A stretch of DNA of 64,000 nt from Mesobacillus jeotgali (GCF_900166585.1 NZ_FVZC01000009.1:1313444-1377443); one strand, 5' to 3'; shown: positions 9,500-18,308, numbered from the stretch's first letter. Made by a program: numbers and translations. The notes: generated by a model not told the origin, from the sequence alone.

Positions 9500-9670
9500 A
9501 ATTGTCCATTAAATTACTTTTCTGAAACATTTGCCGTCCTTATCCCTTTGAAATGTCTATTAAATCTCGTTTCTTGGACATTTTTCGTACCACATGCTCT
9601 TGAAATGTCTATTAAATCTCGTTCTTAGACATGCTTAAATCTCTATTAAACCTCGCTTCTAGACATTTTA
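9500..9670. repeat. tandem cluster of a roughly 30-bp hairpin-like repeat
   Basis: Four related units: about 9501-9531 (divergent), 9551-9583, 9603-9632 and 9637-9669. The two best units share TGTCTATTAAATCTCGTT followed by CTT(G/A)GACAT, so the ends TGTC and GACA are inverted. Spacing is irregular (about 33-50 bp), which excludes a CRISPR array. More copies are at 28035-28065 and 28086-28116 (opposite orientation) and a partial one at 5574-5604. The remaining intergenic sequence from 9381 holds nothing else recognisable. Confidence 0.8.
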
Positions 9671-9730
9671 CATCCTATTAAGAAAAAAATCACATCAAAA
9701 TATTAGTCATTCCCTATAAATATAAAAGAA

Positions 9731-9754
9731 GCGTGAGGCACTTTTGCCTCACGC
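9731..9754 (-). terminator. terminator after yneT-like gene
   Basis: GCGTGAGGCA and TGCCTCACGC form a perfect 10-bp stem with a 4-nt loop. TTCTTTTA follows on the minus strand, 9 nt past the stop of the CoA-binding gene. Confidence 0.9.
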
Positions 9755-9762
9755 AAACAATT

Positions 9763-10176
9763 TTATTTAGTTAGTGCATGCTCTACCTTGATGCATCGGT
9801 CCATGATGACGGTGTAATTTTTTTCCTTCAAGAAGCGGTAAGCTTCCTCGTTTTCGAGGCCGAGCTGTGCCCAGAAAATATCTGAATCGATTTCTGCGAA
9901 TTCCTCTGCTACTTCCATTAAGTATTCTGATCTGCGGAAGACATTAACAATATCGACATGACCATCAATCTCCTTTAGTGACTTAACAGCTTTGACTCCA
10001 AGCACCTCTTCAACTGTTGGATTTACAGGGATGATTTCATAGCCAGCATCCTGCATGGCCTTAGATACCATATATGATGTTCTCTGTGGATTGGCACTTA
10101 AGCCAACTACGGCAATCCTCTTTGACTTTTTTAAGATCTTGCCGATTTCCTCACGGCTCGGGTATTTCATTTCCAT
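9763..10176 (-). CDS. yneT: CoA-binding domain protein, YneT-like
   Basis: 137-aa cytosolic protein made of one Rossmann-type CoA-binding domain. The nucleotide-binding start is RIAVVGLSANPQRTSYMVSK (about 20-39); YEIIPVNPTVEEVLGVKAV and DIFWAQLGLENEEAY follow as in the family. The biochemical role is not established. GGAGGG stands 7 nt before the ATG. In B. subtilis the homologue follows plsY; here plsY is 3.5 kb away on the other strand, so the locus has been rearranged. It may be cotranscribed with the NCS2 permease 90 bp upstream, since no terminator separates them. Confidence 0.85.
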   Translation of the reverse strand: MEMKYPSREEIGKILKKSKRIAVVGLSANPQRTSYMVSKAMQDAGYEIIPVNPTVEEVLGVKAVKSLKEIDGHVDIVNVFRRSEYLMEVAEEFAEIDSDIFWAQLGLENEEAYRFLKEKNYTVIMDRCIKVEHALTK

Positions 10177-10266
10177 ATTCTATCCCTCCAAGTTTGTTTT
10201 CTTTATTTTATCGTACCCTCACTAAGACTTATATTAACTTGCCTCAGATTCTGTTTCGTCATAGTT

Positions 10267-11574
10267 TTAGGAAGTTGTTTTATCAATCTGCTTCTTTCTC
10301 TTTTTGGCGAGGGTGAACTGGTCAGCGATGACAGCCAATAAGGTGCCAAGGATCAAGCCATTATTCAAGATGGAAACTAGAACAGGCGGAACATTTCGGA
10401 AGGCATCGGCTGGGACGAACATGGCACCCACTCCTGCAAGGAGGGAAGTCCCTATGACCAAACGGATCCTGGACTGGTCCTCGTCACGATCGATTTCTGA
10501 AAAAGCAATGCCAATCATATTTGCAAAAATAACAAAGGTGACGGAATAACCGACAGGTGCTGGCAGTGCGGCAAATATAGACATAACATGCGGCAGCATG
10601 CTTGCTCCAATAATTAGCAGTGAATTTAATATAAAGGGCAGCAGCTTAGTGATTCCCGTCGTAGCTATGAAACCGGCGGCTCCTGAAATCGGAACAGAAC
10701 CAATCGCAGAAAAAATTCCCCCAAGTATCTGGTTGATTCCTGCAGTATATCCGCTGGCACTATAACGTAAATCGCCATGCTTAGCACCGAGGTTTTTTAA
10801 GACTTGCCTTGTGACCCTTATACTGGCAAGCATATTGGTGATCAACAAGAACGTTATAAATACGGCAGTTACCATAAGGCCTGAATCAAAAACAGGCATG
10901 CCAATAGCGAGAATATCGGGAAATGCAAAGACTGGTCCCTCGTAATGTTTGAAGGCTGCTCCCAGGTCCAATATCTCAAAAATCAGCCAGCCTGCACCCA
11001 GACTGATCAATATTGCATACTGGCTGATCATCTTTATATGATGACGTGTTAAATAAAAAGTACAAGAAACCATAACCAAACTGAACAGGGTGACATGCAG
11101 ATTCACTTCACTCTTGCCGCTACCTATTCCCATCATACCGTTAAGAAACGAACCGCTTAATTGAAGGACCAGTAACAGCAGATAGATTCCGCTGACGACT
11201 GGTGTGAACAATTTGGCCAGTTTTTCAATCAGTTTAAAGAAGCTTAAAATAAAAAAGACAATCCCGCTGATAATCATTGCCCCCTCTAGTGCCTGAAGGG
11301 TTTCAATGTTTGAAGTAAACAATGCAGTACTTAAACCAGCATAAATAGTGAAAACGCCCCACCATAAGCCAGCAGGACCTTCGTTAATTGGCAGGCGGTG
11401 GCCGATTACTGCCTGCAAAAGGCTGGATATACCTAATACGAACATTGTCCTTTGTACCAGTCCTGTCGTCTGTAATTCATTTAGCTGAAATAAATCTCCT
11501 ATTGCAATCGGTGCCACAATTGAACCGGCAATAATAAAAGCCATCCACTGTATGGCCGAAAAAATTGTTTTCAT
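10267..11574 (-). CDS. NCS2 family uracil/xanthine permease
   Basis: 435-aa nucleobase importer in the membrane, with about 12 to 14 hydrophobic segments. The motif INEGPAGLWWGVFTIYAG near residue 65 and GSVPISGAAGFIATTGIT near 295 are typical of the nucleobase-ascorbate transporter family. The C-terminus is basic (AKKRKKQ). TTGGGGAT precedes the ATG. No purine riboswitch was recognised in the leader. Whether uracil, xanthine or urate is carried cannot be told by eye. Confidence 0.85.
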   Translation of the reverse strand: MKTIFSAIQWMAFIIAGSIVAPIAIGDLFQLNELQTTGLVQRTMFVLGISSLLQAVIGHRLPINEGPAGLWWGVFTIYAGLSTALFTSNIETLQALEGAMIISGIVFFILSFFKLIEKLAKLFTPVVSGIYLLLLVLQLSGSFLNGMMGIGSGKSEVNLHVTLFSLVMVSCTFYLTRHHIKMISQYAILISLGAGWLIFEILDLGAAFKHYEGPVFAFPDILAIGMPVFDSGLMVTAVFITFLLITNMLASIRVTRQVLKNLGAKHGDLRYSASGYTAGINQILGGIFSAIGSVPISGAAGFIATTGITKLLPFILNSLLIIGASMLPHVMSIFAALPAPVGYSVTFVIFANMIGIAFSEIDRDEDQSRIRLVIGTSLLAGVGAMFVPADAFRNVPPVLVSILNNGLILGTLLAVIADQFTLAKKRKKQIDKTTS

Positions 11575-11732
11575 ATAAAGATCCCCAATCCCAATCTGTA
11601 AGTCTTTCTGTTCACTGTTTGGTTATGTATTCAGTCTATAATAATATAGTATTTAAAGATATACGAAATGAGGATGAGTTTTTACATCAAGGGCATTTTT
11701 ACTACCCATTCCTATTTCTCGTGAAAAATGAT

Positions 11733-11760
11733 AAAAGGACACCTATAAAGGTGCCCTTTT
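11733..11760 (-). terminator. terminator after the phospholipase D-like gene
   Basis: AAAAGGGCACCT and AGGTGTCCTTTT pair on the minus strand around a 4-nt loop, directly past the stop at 11763. Confidence 0.88.
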
Positions 11761-11762
11761 GG

Positions 11763-13199
11763 TTAATAGCTCGTAAACCATAAAATTCTTTGAATCCAGT
11801 AGATAATATATTTAAACGGTGTCATCTTGTCCTTATTTTTTTCATAGTCATGAGTGTAGATAGCAGATTCGTTATTCCAAATCCTTTTAAAATACTGGTC
11901 AACATCCTTGGTGACTTTGCTATCAGAGGGGGCATTTACTTTAATGTTGGTTTCCAGGTTCAAATCGTCCAGGTTCCTCCTGGTGAAGTTGGCTGAACCT
12001 CCAAGTATGACATCCTTTTTCTCCCGATCAAAATATATCATTTTAGTATGATATTGCTCTTCTCCTGTGTTATACCATTTGACTTCAATATTTTCACTGC
12101 CAAGGTTTTTGATCTCTGCAGAAACTGGTATATTTGGAAGCCCGGTTTTCTGATTTCCAAAGGCATTTTTATTAGGATCCAGAATGATATTGATTTTTGC
12201 CCCCCTGTCAGCAGCCTTATCTATCTCATCAATCACTGTTCTTTCGGCAAGATAGAACATCCCAATCCAAACATGATCACCTTTACCGCTTTTTTTCAAC
12301 TCCGATAACACATGTTTGAGAATTTTACCTTCTGTCAGAACTTGCACCTCAATAGCACCCTTTTCTTTAACCGGTTTAAACTCTGGAAGCTGGCTTCCTC
12401 CGGAAAAATTGGCTATTGCTTGTTCTGACTTAAGAATATCTCCGATGATATTACCTTTGGTTTCAAATGCGATATTGGAGTGGAAACCACTGGCATCATG
12501 AGGATTTGCGGATGCAATAATGGCTGTTTTTTCAGTAACAAACACTTTCCGATGATTCGCCTTAAGGTTCAGCAATTCCAAATATGAACGAAGCGTCACA
12601 TCAGGAGCATTCTTGGCCATTGGATTTGGCACCCAGCCTTCTCCGGATTCACCAAACCACTGAAAGAACAATCTCCAAACTGCTGAATAAAGAGGATTGG
12701 AATCGCGAAGTGGATCTAACTCCGTAAAGACGACCTCGATGTCATTCTCCCTCAGGTCTTTTAAAAGCTTTGATTTATGGGAACCATAGGTGAGGTTAAT
12801 TTCATCCGTGATGAAGACAATCTTGAGATTCTCGTGTTTCTTTTTTTGGGCAATCAATTTATCGCTAATGTTCTGACTTATTTCTGGATACCCAAGATCA
12901 TCGTTATAGTATCCATTGAACAGAAACATATCGAGTACTATAAATTCTTCCGCTTCACCTATCCTATTTAAAACTGTATCAAAAATCTGATGTTCTATCT
13001 TTTTTTCGCCATCATCATCTTCATAGGTCAGGTCATAAAAAAAGCGGATATCCTTGACCCTATGAACATCACCTTCATAAGAAAGTCCAGGCGGCAGGTC
13101 TTTATGCGTATGATAATAAGCGGTCGACAGTACCATTAAGCCTAAGATTAGCAAAATCATCAATCTTTTTCTTTTTAACATACTTTTAACCTTCCCCAT
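11763..13199 (-). CDS. membrane-anchored phospholipase D-like protein
   Basis: 478 aa. Residues 10-27 form an N-terminal membrane anchor after a basic start (MLKRKRLMILLILGLMVLS), so the catalytic part should face outside. Two phospholipase D half-sites are seen: NHRKVFVTEK near 214, with Glu in place of the usual Asp of HxKx4D, then the canonical YHTKMIYFD near 384 followed by GGSANFTRRNLDDLNLE. The spacing fits the cardiolipin synthase/PLD superfamily, but two synthase-type membrane helices are lacking. The function could be phospholipid hydrolysis or transfer. GGAG lies 8 nt before the ATG. Confidence 0.82.
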   Translation of the reverse strand: MGKVKSMLKRKRLMILLILGLMVLSTAYYHTHKDLPPGLSYEGDVHRVKDIRFFYDLTYEDDDGEKKIEHQIFDTVLNRIGEAEEFIVLDMFLFNGYYNDDLGYPEISQNISDKLIAQKKKHENLKIVFITDEINLTYGSHKSKLLKDLRENDIEVVFTELDPLRDSNPLYSAVWRLFFQWFGESGEGWVPNPMAKNAPDVTLRSYLELLNLKANHRKVFVTEKTAIIASANPHDASGFHSNIAFETKGNIIGDILKSEQAIANFSGGSQLPEFKPVKEKGAIEVQVLTEGKILKHVLSELKKSGKGDHVWIGMFYLAERTVIDEIDKAADRGAKINIILDPNKNAFGNQKTGLPNIPVSAEIKNLGSENIEVKWYNTGEEQYHTKMIYFDREKKDVILGGSANFTRRNLDDLNLETNIKVNAPSDSKVTKDVDQYFKRIWNNESAIYTHDYEKNKDKMTPFKYIIYWIQRILWFTSY

Positions 13200-13353
13200 C
13201 GTCCAGGACTCCTTAAAATTTGATATTATACTTATTCACTTAATGAGCAAGTTATAAACTTAGCAAGCAAGGAGTAATGAAGAAGTCTAAATTAACAAAC
13301 TCGAAGGTCTGGGTCTGCAGGAAATTCACCTCATTCGCTTATTGGTTTTTTAT

Positions 13354-13543
13354 AAAGGCTCTTTTCTGAAACTTTGTTGCTAATGACTACGAAATCTTAT
13401 TGAATGACCTATGTTTGTACACAAAAAATCAGCTTATTATGAGTAAAGAGCTTGCACACTTAATGCCGAACAATAAAAAGACATTCTATCACCTTAAAAT
13501 CGGCTCTGGGATTTTAATAACATTCTTTACGAAAACAGCCTTT
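13354..13543 (+). repeat. MITE-like element, copy A
   Basis: About 190 bp between AAAGGCTCTTTTC and GAAAACAGCCTTT. The ends form an imperfect inverted repeat of about 30 bp. A second copy in opposite orientation lies at 58107-58292. The two share the ends plus an inner block around GAGCTTGCA and CTTTACGAAAAC. It contains no open frame. The remainder of the 13200-13701 gap holds only a 30-codon frame judged not real. Confidence 0.8.
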
Positions 13544-13701
13544 AGAAAAGAAGTACCACAAAGGGACTCTTAGATACAGCAATTATTAAATTTAATCAAA
13601 GGTTTGAACCATCACTCTCCTTTGTTTCAAGAATTGAATGGAGTTTTTAGAAGAACGTGGTAAAATAAAAGAACCGTAAAATCACTAAAGGAGAATATTT
13701 C

Positions 13702-14286
13702 ATGGCATTAAACGCAATTATTATTATTCTAGCTTATTTGCTTGGATCGATTCCTTCTGGATTGATTGTGGGGAAGGTATTCTATGGCAAAGATATTCGT
13801 GAACATGGAAGCGGGAATTTAGGAGGCACCAACACATTTCGTACTCTTGGTGTGAAAGCAGGCATGGCTGTGAGTATCGCTGATGTACTGAAAGGAACCC
13901 TTGCTGCCAGCCTTCCCCTGTTGCTGGATGCTGATATTCACAGCCTGCTGGTTGGAATCTTTGCAGTAATCGGGCATATGTATCCTATTTTTGCTGGATT
14001 CCGCGGTGGAAAAGCCGTGGCTACTTCAGGCGGTGTGTTGCTGGCCTATGTACCAGTTTTATTTTTGTTCATGCTTATCTTCTTTTTCATAAGCTTGTAC
14101 ACTACCAAATATGTTTCTCTTTCTTCAATATTGACAGGTATCGCCGCATTCATTTATTCGCTTTTCACACAGGATCTTCCTCTTATCATAGTCGTAGCTG
14201 TCCTGGCAACCTTCGTCATTTACAGGCATAGGGAGAATATTAAGAGAATCCGTAATAAAACAGAACCAAAAATTAAATGGTTATAA
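13702..14286 (+). CDS. plsY: acyl-phosphate:glycerol-3-phosphate acyltransferase PlsY
   Basis: Transfers an acyl group from acyl-phosphate to glycerol-3-phosphate, the first step of phospholipid synthesis, in the cell membrane. It is 194 aa with about five membrane spans. All three conserved loops are present: [11 protein letters not shown] near 14, [15 protein letters not shown] near 38 and [18 protein letters not shown] near 91. AAAGGAG precedes the ATG by 10 nt. In B. subtilis plsY lies between yneR and yneT; here it is isolated, preceded by a repeat element and followed by a terminator. Confidence 0.97.
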   Translation: MALNAIIIILAYLLGSIPSGLIVGKVFYGKDIREHGSGNLGGTNTFRTLGVKAGMAVSIADVLKGTLAASLPLLLDADIHSLLVGIFAVIGHMYPIFAGFRGGKAVATSGGVLLAYVPVLFLFMLIFFFISLYTTKYVSLSSILTGIAAFIYSLFTQDLPLIIVVAVLATFVIYRHRENIKRIRNKTEPKIKWL

Positions 14287-14307
14287 AAATCATCACAAAA
14301 ATATATA

Positions 14308-14342
14308 TCGGCAAACCATTAATTTGGTTTGCCGATTTTTTA
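14308..14342. terminator. bidirectional terminator between plsY and rsbR-like gene
   Basis: TCGGCAAACCA and TGGTTTGCCGA pair around a 6-nt loop, followed by TTTTTT. It ends plsY and overlaps the 3' end of the convergent RsbR-like gene. Confidence 0.9.
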
Positions 14343-15170
14343 TTTACGGACAATCCCGAATGCCTTTAATGCCTGGCCTAAATTATTGTACATTTTTACA
14401 TTATCAAAATTAATCCCTAGAGTAACAACCGAGTGGGCTAGTTCTGGGCGCATTCCAGTGAGGTTGACATCTACTCCAGTAAGCCTCAGACTGTCTATTA
14501 TCTTAAAAAGCTCCTGTGCGACCATGGTATCGACGATAAATACACCTGAAAGGTCCATGATCAGGCACTCAACTTCTTGTCGAATCGTTTCCTTCAAGGT
14601 GTGTTCCATCAATATTCTTGCCCTATGGGTATCGATATCACCAATGATTGGAAGAACTGCCACCCCATCCACTATCGAAATAACAGGAGTGCTTAATTCA
14701 TCAATGACTTCTTGTTGTGCTTTAAGCCGTTTATTTGCCATTCCTGTAAATGAAGCAGAAAATATTAGGATTATATCGTCAATGAATTCGTTGATGACTT
14801 TCCCCAACATGAGATTTTCTGCAACGCTCTGTTTGGCATCACCCTCTACGATTGAAATTAACTCATCACAAAGTACACTGCGGACAATATGAAAATGACT
14901 GATCGACTGGGTAAGTGAAAGGCCTTGCCTGACTTTATCTTCACTGATGCTTCTTCCCCAACCAAGAATCTCCTCTTCAGCTGACTCACCCATAACCGCC
15001 TTTTCTAACAGATGAAACAGCTTCCTCATCTGTTCTATATATTTTTCCCTTTTGGTTTCTAGCGCAAGTTTAAGGAATGTTTCCGGCTGGTTTTTATGGA
15101 TTTTGTCAATAATCTTTTTTATTAGATGTTCTTCTCTTTCCATCAGCAATTGTTTAAATATAATCTCCAT
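14340..15170 (-). CDS. RsbR-type stressosome protein with STAS domain
   Basis: 276 aa, the length of RsbR paralogues that form the stressosome controlling sigma-B (family knowledge). Residues 1-150 are an all-helical globin-like sensor domain, and 155-270 a STAS domain (CLIMDLSGVFIVDTMVAQEL). The Thr of VDTM aligns with the RsbT phosphorylation site T171 of RsbRA, while the T205 position appears to be Ser (HSVVTLG). The frame opens 23 codons earlier, but AAAGGGG is correctly spaced from the ATG at 15170. No rsbS or rsbT gene is adjacent, so it is an orphan paralogue. Confidence 0.88.
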   Translation of the reverse strand: MEIIFKQLLMEREEHLIKKIIDKIHKNQPETFLKLALETKREKYIEQMRKLFHLLEKAVMGESAEEEILGWGRSISEDKVRQGLSLTQSISHFHIVRSVLCDELISIVEGDAKQSVAENLMLGKVINEFIDDIILIFSASFTGMANKRLKAQQEVIDELSTPVISIVDGVAVLPIIGDIDTHRARILMEHTLKETIRQEVECLIMDLSGVFIVDTMVAQELFKIIDSLRLTGVDVNLTGMRPELAHSVVTLGINFDNVKMYNNLGQALKAFGIVRK

Positions 15171-15406
15171 GCTTATAACCCCTTTTAAGTATTCCTGGTT
15201 GTTCTTCACAGAAAAAATATTGTTCTTTATGATGAACACCTTGTTATTATTGGTATATTTTAAATGATAATGTCATATAAATTCGAAAGTAATCGAAAAT
15301 ACGCACTCTTATCCTATCATTCAATCCCTGATGAAATTACCCAACTCTTTATTATTTCAAACAAGGCTGGTAAAAGAACTTTTAGAAGGAAGGGATATTT
15401 TTAAAT

Positions 15407-16363
15407 ATGAGCCATCCCCATATCTTTCATCCTGACTGTGATATCCGGGAGAATTCTTCATCTGTCCCTGATAACATTCCAAAGGAACTTGTGTATGGAC
15501 AATCTGATGACCTTTTAAAATCACGAGAAAATAGGTCAATAACTCACTGTTGCCTGGCACCCACAAAGGATGAACCAGGATTTATGCATTTAGAGAAAAT
15601 GAAGGAAGACTTAGAAGGCCAACTTAAAAAGTTGGATCAGGAAATACTTGAAAAACAGCAAACTTTAAAAATGATAAAAGAAGGAATAAGCAAAGCATCC
15701 GGTGGTTTTCGTTATGGATCTTCAAGCCAACTCGCTGCTGGTTTAGCGCACGAAATAAGAAATCCATTAACAACCATAAAAGGCTTTATCCAGTTATTGA
15801 AACCTGAGCTTCATACCATTGGAAAACAAGAAATAGCAGATGTGGCTTTAGAGGAAATCAACCGGGTAAACTCCTTACTTTCCGAATTTCTATCAGTATT
15901 GAAACCAAAGTCCCCAGCGAAGAAAAAGGTATCAATAAATCTTCTGGCAATTAACATCCATAAACTCTTCGCAAGCCAAGCAATCCTGAAGGGATTTGAT
16001 TTCGAAATTGACCTTCCGAATGAGGAATTTTTTATTAATGCAGATGAAAATGCAATAAAGCAGGTTCTTGTCAATTTATTAAAAAATGCGATGGAAGCTG
16101 TAGAGGGAACTGAAAAGGGAGCCATTAAAATGAGGGTCCAAAAATATGGAGATTTGATTGTTATAAGTGTTATTGATAATGGCATCGGAATAGATGAATT
16201 ATCGCTTAAAAAGATCTTCACACCTTTTTATACAACAAAGACAGAGGGAACAGGTATCGGATTGGCAATCAGCAAACAGATAATAGAAGATCATGAGGGA
16301 CGAATGAGCATCACTACTGAGACGTCAAGAACCATTTTCCAAATCCAACTTCCATCTCTATAA
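15407..16363 (+). CDS. soluble sensor histidine kinase
   Basis: 318 aa, no membrane segment. Residues of about 62-100 are a coiled coil (LEKMKEDLEGQLKKLDQEIL). The HisKA box is LAHEIRNPLTTIKGFIQLL with His at about 115. ATP-binding motifs are NLLKNAMEAVEG, VIDNGIGID and GTGIGLAISKQI. The C-terminal half resembles the sporulation kinases of Bacillus and the kinase at 33488-35338. No response regulator is adjacent, consistent with feeding a phosphorelay, which is inference. The first 60 residues contain a His/Cys-rich patch (HPHIFHPDC, HCC) of unknown role. Confidence 0.85.
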   Translation: MSHPHIFHPDCDIRENSSSVPDNIPKELVYGQSDDLLKSRENRSITHCCLAPTKDEPGFMHLEKMKEDLEGQLKKLDQEILEKQQTLKMIKEGISKASGGFRYGSSSQLAAGLAHEIRNPLTTIKGFIQLLKPELHTIGKQEIADVALEEINRVNSLLSEFLSVLKPKSPAKKKVSINLLAINIHKLFASQAILKGFDFEIDLPNEEFFINADENAIKQVLVNLLKNAMEAVEGTEKGAIKMRVQKYGDLIVISVIDNGIGIDELSLKKIFTPFYTTKTEGTGIGLAISKQIIEDHEGRMSITTETSRTIFQIQLPSL

Positions 16364-16470
16364 ATAGTTAACCTATGGATAAGTCAATAAGTTGTCATAT
16401 AGGATTCATTCCTATATCAAGAAACCTTGGTAAAATAAAAATAAGAACACGGGAAAGAAGGCGGACTGGA

Positions 16471-16656
16471 ATGGAAGAAGTTATAAAGCTGACTGACCAT
16501 TTTGTTTATACAACCTCAACAGCTGAAGTCACGCTGCCAGATGATTTTATTGTTGAATTCCTAGCAGATTTTCAAGATTATAATAATCCAAAGATAGTTA
16601 AGATAAAGAATTTGGATGAACTAATGGACTTTATAGAAACTATCGATAACGAATAA
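16471..16656 (+). CDS. small hypothetical protein
   Basis: 61 aa, acidic, MEEVIKLTDHFVYTTSTAEV at the start, no membrane segment. The frame opens at 16375, but the ATG at 16471 is preceded by GAAGGCGGA, a plausible ribosome binding site. It ends at a strong terminator. I do not recognise a family. It may be cotranscribed with the upstream kinase 107 nt away. Confidence 0.6.
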   Translation: MEEVIKLTDHFVYTTSTAEVTLPDDFIVEFLADFQDYNNPKIVKIKNLDELMDFIETIDNE

Positions 16657-16685
16657 AATGCGGTCCTCAAAGGACCGCATTTTTT
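16655..16685. terminator. bidirectional terminator
   Basis: AAAATGCGGTCCT and AGGACCGCATTTTTT pair around CAA. It ends the small gene on the plus strand and touches the stop codon of the HesB-like gene on the minus strand. Confidence 0.92.
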
Positions 16686-16971
16686 ATACTTTCAGTAATT
16701 TGAAATTCCCGACCCCAAAAACATCCTTAATATAATCGAGCTTGGTATCTTTAAAATAAACCCAGTCTCGTTCATGGATCAGGATTGAAACCTGGTCAAA
16801 TGTGTAAATTTTATCTTGATCTAAAGGTCGCTCTTCCAGAGCAACTCTGAGCTGTGGTCCTCCTCAGCCAATTCCCATGGTCAGGCGGATATAAAGCTTT
16901 TCTCCATCCTTGCTTTCTTTTTGAATCGCATTCAAAAGTATATTATGGGCACTCCCTGTTATCTTGAACAA
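16684..16971 (-). CDS. HesB-like selenoprotein with in-frame UGA
   Basis: 95-aa HesB/IscA-fold protein whose frame is interrupted by one TGA at 16866-16864 (codon 36). Around it the translation is LTMGIGUGGPQLRVALEE, the exact place where HesB-like selenoproteins carry selenocysteine and other members carry Cys. The frame then continues to VGNFKLLKV and a TAA, followed by a terminator. The start is a TTG at 16971, just behind GGAGGGAGGAAG. A hairpin (16837-16849) lies 14 nt past the UGA. The selA and selD genes elsewhere in the window support recoding. The molecular role, perhaps redox or Fe-S related, is unknown. Confidence 0.88.
16837..16849 (-). promoter_or_regulatory. candidate bacterial SECIS hairpin of the HesB-like gene
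   Basis: On the minus strand CAGAG and CTCTG pair around TTG, and GCTC with GAGC could extend the stem with a bulge. The loop lies 20-22 nt past the UGA, the distance expected for a SelB-binding bSECIS element. Confidence 0.6.
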
Positions 16972-17135
16972 CTTCCTCCCTCCTCTCTTCATTATTTTTT
17001 CAGGCCGGATGTTTCAAATTATGACAAATCCTTGAATTTAATATTGAAACATATATATTTAACACCAATCTTATACTATATTAATTTCAGGGGCAAAAAA
17101 ATAAATAAGCCTCATCATTCACTGGGGAGATTTAT

Positions 17136-18302
17136 ATGAGAAAAAAGAAAAAAACTATTTTCAGTTTAACTGTTGCTGCCGGTTTGAGTATTATAGCAGG
17201 TACACTTTCGTTCCAAATGTACCATGAAGCCGAGGCAAAAGCATCAAACGTAGTGGTAAAAGCACAAAATTCACATTCAGAAAGAACCCTGGATGTCTCA
17301 GGCAAGAATCTTGTGGAAACAGTCAAATTAGGTGCAATCGGTGACATCCTGATTCACGACACTGTTTATGAAGACGCCTTCAAAAATCCTGGATATGATT
17401 TTAAGCCTATGTTAACCCATGTAAAAGAGCATTTAGTTGAGCCAGACCTTTTGCTTGCGAACCAGGAAACACTTTTAGGCGGAGTCGAAATTGGTTTATC
17501 CAGCTACCCAATGTTCAATAGCCCTGTAGAAATTAGGGACGCATTGATGGATTCAGGAGTCGATATCGTTTCCAATGCAAATAACCATTCACTTGATAAG
17601 TCAGAAAAAGGTGCTCTTGCCTCAATCAGAAATATGGAAGCTGCCGGCCTCCCTTATGTTGGTTCTTTCAAAGATGATGCAGACAAAAATAAATTACGGA
17701 TTTTAAATAAAAACGGGGTTAAAGTTTCCTATTTGGCTTACACTTATGGAACAAACGGTATTCCAGTTCCTTCAGGCAAGGACCATCTGGTCAATTTGAT
17801 TGACCGCGAAGCAATGAAGGCGGAAATCCGCCGTGCCAGGGCAGAATCAGATGTGGTTGTTATGAGTATCCACTGGGGAAATGAATATCAGCGCTTTCCT
17901 GCCGAAAATCAAAAGGAGCTTGCCCAGTTCCTGATCAATGAAGGTGTCGATATTATCTTTGGACATCACCCGCATGTTCTCCAGCCAATGGAATGGTTGA
18001 CTGCTGCTGACGGAAGGAAGGCACTTGTTGTTTATTCCTTGGGCAACTTCCTATCCGGTCAAATGTGGGATTATAAGGATATTGGCGGGCTGGCGACTGT
18101 GCAGGTTACAAAAAGGGTCACTCCTGGTGGGACTGAAATCACTTTAGATCATCCAGAATTTTTACCTACTTTTGTATCCAGTAGCAGACAGAGCAATTAT
18201 AAGGTTGTTCCCCTGCAAGAAGCGGGTAAATTTGGACTCGCTGGGGCAGAAAATAAATATAACGAAATCATGCATCATATGACGCAATACATTAAAGAAT
18301 AA
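17136..18302 (+). CDS. CapA family secreted metallophosphatase-like protein
   Basis: 388 aa, resembling poly-gamma-glutamate synthesis protein CapA/PgsA, a metallophosphatase-fold family. Residues 1-33 are a signal peptide or anchor (KKKKTIFSLTVAAGLSIIAG). Conserved motifs are GDILIHDTVY near 70, ANQETLLGG near 108, SNANNHSLD near 146, SIHWGNEYQRF near 245 and IIFGHHPHVLQPME near 275. capB and capC are not adjacent, so capsule synthesis cannot be claimed; stand-alone copies are common in Bacilli. GGGGAG precedes the ATG. Confidence 0.85.
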   Translation: MRKKKKTIFSLTVAAGLSIIAGTLSFQMYHEAEAKASNVVVKAQNSHSERTLDVSGKNLVETVKLGAIGDILIHDTVYEDAFKNPGYDFKPMLTHVKEHLVEPDLLLANQETLLGGVEIGLSSYPMFNSPVEIRDALMDSGVDIVSNANNHSLDKSEKGALASIRNMEAAGLPYVGSFKDDADKNKLRILNKNGVKVSYLAYTYGTNGIPVPSGKDHLVNLIDREAMKAEIRRARAESDVVVMSIHWGNEYQRFPAENQKELAQFLINEGVDIIFGHHPHVLQPMEWLTAADGRKALVVYSLGNFLSGQMWDYKDIGGLATVQVTKRVTPGGTEITLDHPEFLPTFVSSSRQSNYKVVPLQEAGKFGLAGAENKYNEIMHHMTQYIKE

Positions 18303-18308
18303 TTCTGT

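Noticed and set aside
9500-9670. CRISPR array
   Set aside because: Repeats are degenerate, spacing varies from about 33 to 50 bp, there are no unique spacers of constant length and no cas genes.
13277-13369. 30-codon frame MKKSKLTNSK... behind AAGGAG
   Set aside because: The binding site is only 2 nt from the ATG, and the frame ends inside the MITE-like element; it may be chance.
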